Part shown: one piece after another, positions 34,541 to 46,160 of the stretch
Layout: every line of letters begins with the position of its first letter
Position numbering within the stretch: position 1 is the stretch's first letter
Assembly (NCBI GenBank): GCA_029204225.1
Contig: CM055098.1
Location: forward strand, 47,799,587-47,863,586
DNA from: Diphasiastrum complanatum
Taxonomy: Eukaryota; Streptophyta; Lycopodiopsida; Lycopodiales; Lycopodiaceae
Length of the DNA: 64,000 bases
Direction of reading: 5' to 3'
The notes under the pieces: generated by a model
The model's input: only the letters and a program-made list of their open reading frames with translations
The model's database searches: none
What the model was told of the DNA's origin: nothing
Position numbers and translations under genes: made by a program

Positions 34541-34827
34541 AAAATTGATATTAAAATTTATGAAAAACATGATTAAACAAGAATATCAAAGTATTTAAAA
34601 TAATAAAATTGATATTAAAATTTATCGAAAACCATCATTAAACAAGAATATCAAAGTATTTAATATAATATCGAAGAACGGCAAAAATAAATTAAAGTAT
34701 CCAAAAGCTAAGTAAAACTTAGAATAGTAAGCTAATTACTTAAAACTAAGTGTTCGATCTAAATTACTAACTAAAAAGTAAGCTAATTACTCAAAACCAA
34801 TTGCCTGATGTAAATCACTAACTAAAA
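34541..34827. repeat. Two adjacent tandem duplications upstream of PBA1
   Basis: First pair: a 64-bp unit starting AAAATTGATATTAAAATTTA at 34541 and 34605. Second pair: a 51-bp unit starting AGTAAGCTAATTACT at 34726 and 34777. Both are AT-rich and lie 190-480 bp upstream of the PBA1 start codon, in what should be its promoter. Confidence 0.9.
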
Positions 34828-35469
34828 TAGAACCAGTAATAAGTAATGCAGGAAGCTTTGAAATAGCCGCTCTTGCAAACTGAGTCTGTCGAAGAATTGA
34901 AACCGCTTGTGAACGTTATAAATGCTATCGAAATACGCTGACGGTAGAAAGAAACAATGACGGAGGGTAAGGTAATGTTTTGTCCTTGGCGTTTCACCAT
35001 AAGCTCCGCACATAAACATAAAAAACCTATGAAAACCTATTCTAGAGGGCTCAATAAAAACCTATTGCTACTGAATTGGAAATTGACCTTTTTTTAAAAA
35101 GAGAGGTGAAAACTTTACACAAGAATTTCACATTTTTAGGTTTTATTTTTAGCCTTGTTGGGTGGGTGGCAAGTAAGCTATTGTAAATATTTGCTATAAA
35201 AGCTAATATGTCACTCCTAGGTGAGTTCGAGCATTAAATTTATTTTTTTATTCTTCTAAAATGCAATGTTTGTTTTCTTTTTAAATTATGTGACGAGGAG
35301 AATGAGTGTTTATAGTTTTGCCACACAAAGTAAGCTAAGTTGGCCACATCTATGTCCATGACCATGACAACTAAAGCTTATAACTTAGCTCAAATATTTA
35401 TGAAACAATCATTTATCCTTTATCGACTACTATCATAATTAATGAATGAATATGATCATTGATACACAT
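34828..35469. other. No recognisable gene
   Basis: AT-rich flank between PBA1 and the retrotransposon cluster. Two overlapping minus-strand open frames (34818-35019) have no known motif. Confidence 0.45.
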
Positions 35470-36200
35470 GACATTTTTAGTCACATTGGTATTCCAAAAT
35501 AAATAGACTTTTCGTGGCTTTAAATCTTTAGATCATCCCAAAAATGATGTTCGAACTAAAAGGACTGACCATACTATGGGGGATCAACTTCGTGCATATA
35601 TTTCTAATGAGCAATTTAAATTGGAAAAGTATATTTCCTTAATTGAATTTGTCTCTAATAGTAATAAGCATATTGCCACAAGTTTTGATTTCTTTATGTT
35701 TATCTATGCATTTCAACTAAGAGCACCTATTGTTGTGGAAACTAAAAGATGCAAACTTTATAAGATAATAGATTTCTTGCAAAATACATTTTAACTTGCA
35801 CATAAAAAGTTTCTAGAACTTTTAAGAATCGAAAAATCTCTCTTAGAGAGTTTTAGGAAGGTAACTCGATGTATATTAGAAGTTCTAAGGGCTTGATGAA
35901 AATTGAAAATCATTTCTATGTTGTATTATGAAACTTTTAACATAGTGAAGTTAAATCTTATAAATTGAGTCAAAGTGCATCCAATATATAATGGAAGTCA
36001 ATTTAAGTTGAATTTACATTAAGGAAATTCACTTCTCTCTAGAAAATATGTTGGCCATGTGAATAACATATCACCTATCATACCTTTGGAGCTAGAAAGA
36101 GTGCTAGATAAGAGAAAGAAACAATTAGTACAAGGTTGCAATAGTTAGTCTATGTGGACCTTGACGTGGGTGAATTACTAACCTTAAGTGTATACATGGG
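35470..36200 (+). mobile_element. Ty3/gypsy fossil, integrase end
   Basis: The plus strand near 35576-35790 reads DQLRAYISNEQ, KYISLIEFVSNSNKHIATSFDFF and YAFQLRAPI, matching the end of the gypsy integrase core (LRAYV...EFAYNSA-H-ST-SPF-x-YG-x-P). An LTR-proximal part with PLELERVLDKR near 36080 recalls the linker before a chromodomain. Broken in several places. Confidence 0.75.
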
Positions 36201-36719
36201 CACATTGGCCATTGGCTATAGTTATAAAAAATTTGTCTAGAAATATATTTACAAATATTGGCTAAATATATCATGCTTGTAGCTCATGGGCAAAGGCTAC
36301 ATAACCAAGGAGACATGACAATTTGAGCATCAGCTCCTATGGATCCTTGAATTTGTGTTATACTATTTAGATGGGCCAAGTCCTAAGATCATTTAAAGCT
36401 TGAGTTTGTCATCTTTAGATTATGATGGGCTATGGTGGTGTGAGATTATGAAGCCTATGGATGTGAGGTTATATTGATATATTGTGCTTGCATTGTTATC
36501 GTATTAACCAGAGGTTGTATGCCAATTATTTCAATTGCAAGAAACATTTTGAAGTCTTGGGCATCATCTTATCATAGTAGATTCCCAAACCTTGAGAAAA
36601 TATAGCATGACCAAGATGAAACATGTTCTATTGTACCTAATTAATTTAACAAAAAAATTTATTTTCAAAATTTTCAAAATAATTCCTAGATGCTCTACAT
36701 GCTCTTTTGGTGCCGTATT

Positions 36720-36940
36720 TTAAATAGAAATATCATGTAATAACATTGCAACAAAATTTTCCAAACATGGATGAAATGAATTTTTCATCATTTGCTGGAA
36801 AATAACAAGAGATTTATTCAAACCAAAATGTAAGACTAAAAATTTTTGGTGTCCAAAATCAAGTCTTGATACTTGATTTAGACACAACTTCCTATCAAAT
36901 CTCAATTTGATGATATTCTATTATCATATTTATCTTGGTA
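36720..36940 (-). mobile_element. Ty3/gypsy fossil, reverse transcriptase fragment
   Basis: The minus strand reads HQKFLVLHFGLNKSLVIFQQMM, then HPCLENFVAMLLHDI, in the pattern of the gypsy reverse transcriptase block around MPFGL-x-NAPATFQ and the catalytic YLDDIL loop. It is a short isolated fragment, broken and old, opposite in orientation to its left neighbour. Confidence 0.7.
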
Positions 36941-38339
36941 AAATATTTAGCTCCAAAATATGATCAACAAAAATGTGTTTCTTAGAGATCTATTTGATTA
37001 TCCGATACTAGCTCGACTATATTATGTAGTATGCACAAATTATCTCAATGTTATGGCCATGTTTGATTACCAAGGATTTCGAATAATCCTAGAATTGGAA
37101 ATTAGGACTCCAATGTTAAGTTGGTTGATTATGCCTCGATATTCCGATAATGCTAGATTGCAATTGATAACTTGAGAGGGCTTATGGACATGTGGAGCAG
37201 CATATGGTCTATGACCTTTTTATTCATGATGAGTAGCATCAATTGCGACTAGATTTGGGTCCAACATGCATGGAGTTTGCATGGGCACTTCTAGGAATAT
37301 ATCCTCTTGGGAAATTCGTCCTCCTCATTCTTGGCTTTTGTCATTTGGTTACCTACTGCCTCCTCCTCATCCAGCATTCACATAATGTGGCTCGAGGGTG
37401 AAGCATTTGTGTATTGATCTTAGGCTTCCTTGTTGGTTGGGTGGTTTTGCTTCACAGTGGCCTTGTAATTGTCCTTGTAAGCATACCCTTGGTGCTTCTT
37501 CATAGTGGTATTAGAGCAAGGTTTTCTTGATTGGATCAAAAAGTGGAGTTTGGAGTTCTTATTTCCAACTCCTTGGTATGAAATCATTGTCTTTTGGTTA
37601 GATTTTTTTTTGTTGGTGTATCCATCTCCAATTAAGTTGGTTTCTCATATTTGTAAGCACTCTTGGATCAGTAACTGTTGGTTATAAAACTTAATCTTCT
37701 ACAGAGGCTAGGTCTAAGAAGGGATTCGGGCGTAGTATAGTGGTAGACCGGTCGTCTACCTTCTAAGTTCTACAAATAGCTTTCAACTGCAAAATAAAAA
37801 CAAGAAGGAAGGAAGCACCAAGGCTTTCCCAACTGGTGCTCGTAACAGAAATAAAAAAACTAACTTGACTAAGGTTTGGCTTGGTATAGCAAGACCTTAT
37901 TTCCGACCTTGAACTCTTTGAGTTTTAAAGATCGATCATGCCATGCCTTTTGTCGATGTTTGTGGACTTGTTAAGCATGGATACTAATCCGACGTGTTTC
38001 ACACAGTTGTTCTAGCTAAATAATCCATTTTCTAGGATCTGTCGATTATCTAGCTCAAGATTATAGGCTACTCTAAGAGATGGAATATGGAATTCTATTT
38101 CATTGTCATATCTACATAAAGTACTAAACATCATCATTCTTAAATATAGGAAACAAGTCACTTTATGTCTATTAAAACTATCTATGAACAAATCAAAGGT
38201 AGTAGTATTTCCAATGCTTTTCACCCTTGCAAGATGCACACTTGAATGGAAGAATTGTAAGATGCACACTTGAATGGAAGAATCGCACGCAATTTGATGA
38301 CTCGGACTTTGTCATTGAGGACCTCCTTGGAACTCTCGT
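36941..38339. other. Unassigned, with a possible LTR junction at 37505
   Basis: TGGTATTAGAGCAAGG at 37506-37521 looks like a primer-binding site of the initiator-tRNA-Met type, so the sequence to its left (about 37200-37505) could be an LTR on the plus strand. No partner LTR was found. A tRNA-like box A sits at about 37731 (see rejected items). Nothing else is recognised. Confidence 0.35.
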
Positions 38340-38760
38340 GTTTTAAGGTTGATCCTCAAGATCTTCCTCTCTTTGATGCTCCTTGTCAATGCTAGCAAGA
38401 TCACACTTTGAAAAGATCTCCACTTGAGTGATCTCCTTTGCCAAGTTCACATCCACAAAAGCAACATTAGCTTCCAACTTAAACAATCTTCCATGTTTAA
38501 ATCCTTTTGCAATACAAACATCATTCTTCAAAATGGAACAAACTACATGCTTAAAGTGGAAATCCAAACCACTTTTCACAAGCTGACCAACACTTAGCAT
38601 ATTCTTGGTCATTGATGGTACATAGAGAGCATTTTCTAGATCCATACTTTTTGAGGATCCTAGACACAAAGAGATGGTACCAACACCATCCATCGTACAC
38701 TAGAGACACAATAGTGGATCTCAACCGACATCTTAACAGTTGGTAAACGACATTGAGGCC
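38340..38760 (-). mobile_element. Ty1/copia fossil, protease-proximal part of pol
   Basis: The minus strand encodes VGTISLCLGSSKSM, then LENALYVPSMTKNMLSVGQL and FKHGRLFKLEA. These are the blocks between copia protease and integrase (V-x-G-x-G...NVLYVP-x-NLLSVGQL...LYKL). It is a fragment, broken. Confidence 0.8.
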
Positions 38761-38844
38761 GGTGATCGTTCCTATAAGGTCGACACTTCATGCCATTGTA
38801 CTTACGCATTTGCATAGATTTGAGTATCAATAGAGAGAGAAGAG

Positions 38845-41800
38845 AGCCAGTTTCTATAAGCTTGGGCGTTCATTCTCTCTGTCATATTTTACAGTATTAC
38901 TTCTTATCAATTGAGCGAATACACTATGTATGATCTGTAACTGTTTGTGATACTGCTTTGTCTGCGTCACACATATTTCTCATGTCTTACTGAATTCCAG
39001 TTACTCTAACGTGGATTTTCAGGCGTCACCAACGAGCGACAATTCTAACTAATGTGTGTAGGGAATTAGCCGAAGCTATTAAGCATAACCATAAGCAAAA
39101 CTTCTTTCAATTTTGAATGAGCTATGTGTTCAGATAATGAATTTGTTTGATGCTCTATTCTGTTTGCTTCCCATGATAAGAACTAATTCACTGTATTTGA
39201 TTAAGAGGACTCATTAGCCAATACGATTTTGTTTGATAAATCTATTCGCTAGTTGCTATCTGATATGATTGCTTACTGTTATCCGAAGAGCCTGAAAGAT
39301 AAAGTAATCTTTATAATCACATACCTTGACCAGATCGTTTCACCATTGGTGTTCCTGGATGCCAATTTACCCAAATATCTTTGGATAACTAGATATGTCG
39401 CTGTAGTATTCATTGTGAATATTACACATCACATTTCATTTTCCTTCTTACATACACTTATCATACAAAAGAAACGATTACTCTCTCTCTTGGGGAACGA
39501 TCAAACCTTTTATACTACTTAATTCATTGATTTTGTGGAAATCTATAATGATTAGGCCACCACATAATTTGGGGCCGTTGCCGGGGAGATGAATTTATCT
39601 TTTGTAATATTTTTAAGTGTATTACGTCTACGAATCTTTCTCATGTAACGCATGCCAAGAATGTACTCTCAAGAAACTATTGAACAGAAACGTTTAGAGC
39701 GTGCACAACGATTAGAAGCATATAAAAAATCTAGAGATTTGTATTTGCATAATTTGCCAGTTAGAGCAAGATTAACACCTGAAGAGTTTAACGACCTTCT
39801 AAATGCTACTACAACATTTGTAGATTCATTTGAGAAAAGATCCGTTAAAACACCAAGTTCTATAGATTCATCTAAAACAGATTCGTCTGATTCCACTTCC
39901 GAACCAAGTTCAGAATCAAAATCTTCTTAATCAGAACCATCATTTGAGCGTAGCCTAGATCCTAGTCCTCCTAGTCCTCCTAGTTTACCACCTGATAATA
40001 TGGCTAACCCAGCGCCACCCACATCTACAAAAATCAGATACGATTTCTTTAAGGGATCATCGTCTGAAGATGCGGACAATTATTTGTCTAAGTTTAAATT
40101 TATGACCATAGCAAATAAAGAACATACATTAGAGTTTTGCCAGGTCTTCTTTGGAAGCAGACTAGAATTTGCTACAGTCAATTAGTATCGAAAATGGTTA
40201 ATACTTTAAATGCTTTAAAAACAGCATTCCTTAAGCAGTTTAGGGAGATAGGATACTCCACTAGATTGTTGGCTCGGCTTAATTTTGTTGAGAAAAAGCC
40301 GAAGGAATCACTTAGAAAGTATACTCGTAGAGTTAAGATAATGCTCAAGCAGATGACCCCAATGCCTAGATTATGATCCTGACCAAGTTGTGTTTGCCAC
40401 AAATTAAATCCCATCAATATGAGGATGTTTTATCTGCGCTGGTAAACATCCTAGTATTCGTTGCCCAGATAAACTTCGCTTTCCACCAACTTGTGAAAAT
40501 TGCGGCATTGAACATCATGTGAAGGATTGTCCTTCCCGATCTAAACCAATTGCTCCTGTCTGTTTCATGCAAGTAGAAACATTGCTAGTTGAAACTCATC
40601 CACCATGGGTCTTGACTCATGCACAAACTCAATGCCAAATCCCTACAATTGCACCCAGCAAAACCCAGCAGCATGATGTCCCTCCAAGTGAAGATTCGAC
40701 ACCCATTGTCTATCCTCACCCATCTGAAGAAATTAGGCTGCACCACCAGTATCACCAACAAATTCACAATGATACAAACTCACAAAAACCACTTGTTAGT
40801 TCAGAATGGCTGATCAAAGTGTGGTCAGACCTACTGGTTTCCTCCCACAAGTGTTGATCAAACTAGGAGGCCTGAGATTTTCTATAGATCTCGTCGTACT
40901 CGATATTCCTAGTAATGCCTATTCCTATGAGTTACTACTTGGTCGCCCATGGCTCACCAATGCAAGAGTCATCACGACTGGAACAAAGGCCAAGTCACCT
41001 TTGGGAATAAAGACTATGTTACCATCGATTCATCTGGCAAACTCAAACCCGCACAATTTCACGACGAGGGATCCTCTACTACTAATTCAGTGTTTGAGTC
41101 ATACTAGTCCACCCACGAAAAAGGTCAGTATGTTGAATCTACTGATATCATAAACTGGAGTCACAATGTAGCTACCATTGATTGTGTGAATGCCGATTCT
41201 TGTGCTCAACATCAAGATGATTGTACCTATACTCCTCTGACCAAGAATGAACAAATTCCTGATCTAGGCACCCTTATCACTAATATCAATTTTATTGATA
41301 TTCTTCCACATAATGATGAGTTGTTAAATGTTGCATGGCTACCTACTGATGAATCAGAAGATTTATTTGTAGATGATGAGACTGTCCTACGAATTCAGAA
41401 TTGCCCAGACGATTTGGACTTTTCTAACATTCAGATCCTCAACTACATGGAGACCCTTCCAGTCAAGGCCTTTATGCAACAATCATCCAAAGTGGAACCA
41501 GTTGCCAAAGTTATGGTCAAAAAACATAATACCAAGCTATACCGGTTCACATGACCAAATTCTCCATGGGACCTCTATGACATTGGAGCAGTGCTCACCC
41601 AACCGGGAGAATTAAAAAAGGATTATCCAATCCAATTTCTCAGTAGACAATTGATACCCACTGAAGTCAATTATATCACTACCAAGTGTGAAGCTTTGGC
41701 AATGGTATATGCGGTTCAGAAGTTTCGCCATTATCTTCTGGGAAAAGTTTTTGTCTTCTTCATTGATCATTAAGCACTCCTATATCTCATCAACAAGACT

Positions 41801-42870
41801 TGCACAACCAGTCATATTACTCGATGGATCCTATTACTGCGAGAATTTGAGTTTAGGATCGTGGTTGGAAAGGGAGTTCAACATTGTTTAGCAGACCATC
41901 TATCTGGAATCCCTAACCTACCAACTCCAGATCAAGGCGTCAACGATGATTTACCTGATGCCATCTAATTTCAAGTGACTCTACACCCGTTTGGGCCAAG
42001 AAAATCACAGAATATTTAATTTTAGGGCAGATGGATCCATCCTTATCCTAAACTCGAGTAGCATGCGTAGGTCCTCAAAACCAAACCTTATACCTTAATT
42101 GCAGGCCAACTTTACAAGCAAGGGTTAGATGGAATTATCCGACGTTGTCTTACTGAAGGTGAAATACCCTCTGTTATCTCTCTCACTCATGAAGGTGTTG
42201 GAGCAGGTCATTTCTCTTCTGAACTAACTGCTAAGAAAATCCTCTTGGCAGGATTGGTGGCCAAATCTCTTTAAAGATACACATACCTACACTAAGGCCT
42301 GTGATGTTTGTCAATGAACACAACGATTTCAAAAAACTGACTACATGCCTTTACACCCTGTCACAACTGATCAAGCTTTCCAGAAATGGGAAATTGATTA
42401 TGTTGGACCCATTAGTCCTGCTGCTAGACACACCCAATCCCACTATATCGTAGTAGCTACAGACTATTGTACCAAATCGGCTGAAGCAAGACCTGTTCGT
42501 AATGCTAACGCCCATTCTACCACAAAATTTCTCTATGAACAGGTTATTGTTCGTTTCGGATGTCCTCTAGAACTTATCAACGATAAGGGTACACATTTTC
42601 TTAACTCTGTAATAGTAGATCTACTTTCTAAATTTTTTGTGGTACATCACAAAAGTTCCTCGTATTATCCACGATGCAATGGCCAGGCAGAATCTATATA
42701 CAAAATCTTATGTGGTGTTCTCACCAAAACTGTCGAGTCCAGACAATCTGATTGAGAGCTAAAACTTCATGTTGCTCTATGGGCCTACTGCACTACCCCG
42801 AAGCGAGCTACATGCTTAACCCCTTTCCAACTAGTATATGGCCAAGAAGCCGTTATGTGATGCTTTCAAA
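38845..42870 (+). mobile_element. Athila/Tat-like Ty3/gypsy fossil
   Basis: 5' LTR sequence from about 38845 to 39555; its part up to 39070 is also seen at about 63655-63870. At about 39571 GGGGCCGTTGCCGGGGA follows, the primer-binding leader typical of Athila/Tat gypsy elements (tRNA-Asp type). Parts on the plus strand: gag N-terminus (39652-39930), gag core (about 40000-40380), zinc knuckle (CENCGIEHHVKDC near 40494), aspartic protease-like region with LLGRPWL (about 40830-40980), RNase H (about 41590-41920: QFLSRQLIPTEVNY...CEALAMVYAVQKFRHYL) and integrase core (42345-42755: WEIDYVGPI, then HHKSSSYYPRCNGQAES). It is broken in several places. Confidence 0.85.
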
Positions 42871-43625
42871 TTACATTTCTTGTTGATAAAGCAATTTCAT
42901 TGGATAACTATTTTTGTAATAGTTTGAATAGAGTCATAAAAGACGAAACATCATCTGTTTTGGAAATCTTTGTGTCCACATGCTTTGTGCATGATTATTC
43001 CAATGTAAAAAAGTTGTCAATGGTGGAAATGTGTGTTTCAAGAGTGGAAGATTTGTAAACTTGAAGAAGCACCTTTGGATCAACACGTTATTCAAATCAT
43101 TGATGGTCTGGTGTCAAGTCAAGTGGAGGATCAAGATTAAGACCCAAGGACTCCAAGAAAAACCTTGAGTATCAAGATGGAGCCATCAAGGCTCTCAATC
43201 ATATGGATCAAGCAAGGCAAGTTGTCTTTGGCAACATTATGTATGCACTTAATTGCTTAATTGATGTATCTTCAAGTGCACAAAATGTCTTGGAATCCAT
43301 GGCTTGGCATGATATATAGTTTTTGAAGTGGGTTACATGTATATAGACACATCTATGGAACATCTTGTAAGAGATCCTTTAAGAGGTGGTGAAAGATCCT
43401 TCATGGACATCATTCTCTATTGGAGTCTCAAAAATTCCTTGTCTGTAGCTGGATTTTTTGGACACTTCTAAAGCATTCATTCATCTAGCAAAGAGAGTTG
43501 TAAATAGATCAAGCTACATTTGAGGAGGAGTGTGAGAAATTGCCAAAAATTGGCAAATCTAGCTTGATAAAAAATCATGTCATGTGAGGCCATGGAGCCA
43601 CGTGGGAAACCTACCCTAGTGTAGG
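42871..43625 (+). other. Unassigned, with a possible LTR start at 43531
   Basis: No known coding region. A purine-rich GAGGAGGAG followed by TGTGAGAAATTGCC at about 43531 looks like a polypurine tract and LTR start on the plus strand, cut short by the gypsy fossil beginning near 43620. Confidence 0.4.
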
Positions 43626-45480
43626 CTAGATAAAGTCTAAAGAGTAGGTCAAGCCTGGTTGCTTAACATGTTTCACCTTATTCACTTGACAAGGAATACA
43701 TTCTTGCACGTATGTGTATATAGCTTTCTTCATACCAGCCCATTTGAATAGCTTGCAAATGGTTTGATATGTCTTCACAATTCCACTATGCCCAGCACTT
43801 GGAGATGAGTGTAGCTCATATAACACTTGCGGAATGAACTTAGATTTAGGAGCAAGCACAACTCTAGAACTGTCATACAACAATATTTGTCCTTGTTTCC
43901 TATAACGAGGATGAACATCTGAGTTGAAAACTTGAGTTTTCTCCCAAATCTCTTTCAAATCTAGATCCTCCATATATTCCGCTTGAATGTCTTTTATCCA
44001 ATCTGCACTCAATGCAGTTATTGCGAAGATTGTGCCAAATCTCAAATTTGACCACAACATTCTATGCTCTTCCGTTAGAGGATGGTCCAAAATTTTGTTT
44101 TGATGTTCCACCAAGTATGCCACATATTCCTCTATAGATTCCGAAGATGCATTCATTTGCAAAGACCACATTCTCGATAATGCATCTGCAACCACATTGT
44201 CCTTTCCTTTTAGATATGCAATGTTAAAATCATAAGATTGAACGTGTGATAACCATCTCTTCTGCTTATCATTCAATTGCTTTTGGCTTAAGAAATATTT
44301 CAAACTATGATGGTCACTTTTAATCAAGAATTTAGAACCATATAAATAGTGTTGCCATTTCTTAAGAGCATGCACAATTGCCAGCATCTCCTTATCATGA
44401 GTAGGATATGACGCTTCCTTATCAGTGAGTTTTCTACTTTCATAAGCAATGACTCCATCTGATTGGCTCAAAATAGCTCCCAATCATGTGCCACTGGTTT
44501 CCATTGTAACCATGAAAGGTAAGTTGAAATTGAGTTGCACTAGTAACGGAGCTGTTACCAACGATTCCTTAAGAGCTTCGAAAGCCATCTGAGTTTTCTC
44601 ATTCCATTCAAACTTGTCCTTTCTCAAAAGATGGATAAGCGGTGCTGCCATTTTTGAGAAGTCCTGAATGAATCTTCTATAATAAGATGCTAAATCCAAG
44701 AATCCTCTCAATTCTTTGATGTTGTTAGGTAAATTCCAATTCTTGATTGCCTCAATTTTCTTTTGGTCCACCTTAATTCCCTCCTTGGACACAATATGTC
44801 CCAAGTGTTCCACCTCATCTCTAGCGAATTCACATTTGGTTATCTTTGCAAACAACTTCTATTCTCAAAGAATACTTAAAACTGTATCCAAATGTTTCAC
44901 ATGCTCTTCCATGTTCTTGCTATATATCAGCATGTCGTCAAAGAATACCAACACAAACAAATAAAGGTAAGGTTCAAAAATTTGATTCATAAGAGCTTGA
45001 AAAGTGGCAGGAGCATTAGTTAATCCAAACGGCATAACTTTGAATTCATAATGTCCCCTGTCAGTTTGGAAAGCTGTTTTATGTTGATCCTCTTCTTTGA
45101 CCTTAATTTGATGGTATCCTGAACGTAAATCTATCTTTGAAAAAATGCTAGCTCCCTTTAACGCATCCAACAAATCATCCACTCTAGGGATTGGATATCT
45201 GTTTTTGATGGTCACTTTGTTAAGAGCTCGATAATCAATACACATTCTGAATGTTCGATCCTTCTTTTTAACTAGCAACACGGGAGAAGCAAAAGGTGAT
45301 TTACTTCGAACAATAAATTCTTGTGAGAGTAACTCCTAAACCTATTTATGGACTTCTTCTTTTTCGGCCTTTGATAGTGTGTAAGGATAGAGTTATCACT
45401 ATGTTGTTGCAAGAAGATAATCAAAGAAGTCAAGACACTTCGTCTACCTCTTTGTATCATGCTCTATATGTCAACAAGGG
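43626..45480 (-). mobile_element. Ty3/gypsy fossil, pol region
   Basis: Long coding stretches on the minus strand: reverse transcriptase (45281-44865, [36 protein letters not shown] and the catalytic FFDDML loop), connection region (44855-44484, HLGHIVSKEGI, LRGFL-x-L-x-YYRRFI), RNase H (44483-44100, AYESRKLTDKEASYPTHDKEM then ADALSR) and integrase zinc finger (about 43830-43660, H-x3-GHSGIVKTYQ...C-x2-C). The type is that of chromoviruses such as Reina or CRM. Relatively well kept, with few interruptions, so probably one of the younger copies, but incomplete: no gag, integrase core or LTR was found. Confidence 0.9.
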
Positions 45481-46160
45481 CTCAAAATGACAGAAGCAGA
45501 AAAACTCCAAGCAGTCTACATCGAATCAGAAACCGACTCAAAGTCAAGAATAATCATCGAATCCACATTCGTCAAAGAAGAAGATGTTTTGCAGGTATTG
45601 CAAGCGCAATAACCATGAGATCCAGAATTGTCAAATTCTCAAAGCGACGAATGTAGCCAAACAACCTGATCGACAAGAAAAATACAATTATAGCATCTCC
45701 AAAAGTCGAAATGGACGAAGGCGCTTTTATGGTCAAAGACAAATACACGAATTCAGATGATTCGTGGTTTCTAGATTTTGGAGCTACTCAACATATGACC
45801 AATCATCGTGAGATTTTCCACCTATGCGCTTGAGATCACAAAGAAGTATGTTCATCTTCATGATGATAGCACTCATACTATCGAAAGTGAAGGTCTTGTA
45901 AGATTGAGGTTCCAGCATGATCAATTCAAACTACAGTCAAAAGTCTTCTATGTCCCTAGACTCTCTACAAATCTGTTACCAGTAAGAAGAATTATAGATT
46001 TAGGTCATAAGCTGGAGTTTGAGTCTGATCAATGCAGAATCATCGACAGGAGTAATAAGATCCTTGCACTCGGCAAGAGACATGGATACTTATACAGATT
46101 AGCGCATTGTTATTCAGATTTTAGTCAAATCTTGAAAACCTCTATTCTTGTCAATAAAGG
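45395..46160 (+). mobile_element. Ty1/copia fossil, gag end and protease
   Basis: The plus strand near 45590-45640 has the zinc knuckle CRYCKRNNHEIQNC, followed by a copia protease site (WFLDFGATQHMT near 45770-45810) and the ESEGLVRLRF...VFYVPRLSTNLLPVRRI...GYLYRL blocks (45808-46110). It is broken and ends where the oppositely oriented copia copy begins near 46125. Confidence 0.85.

Noticed and set aside
37731-37790. tRNA-like start GGGCGTAGTATAGTGGTAGACC with a good box A
   Set aside because: No box B (GGTTCGA) follows at the right distance and no cloverleaf can be drawn; at most a worn SINE head.
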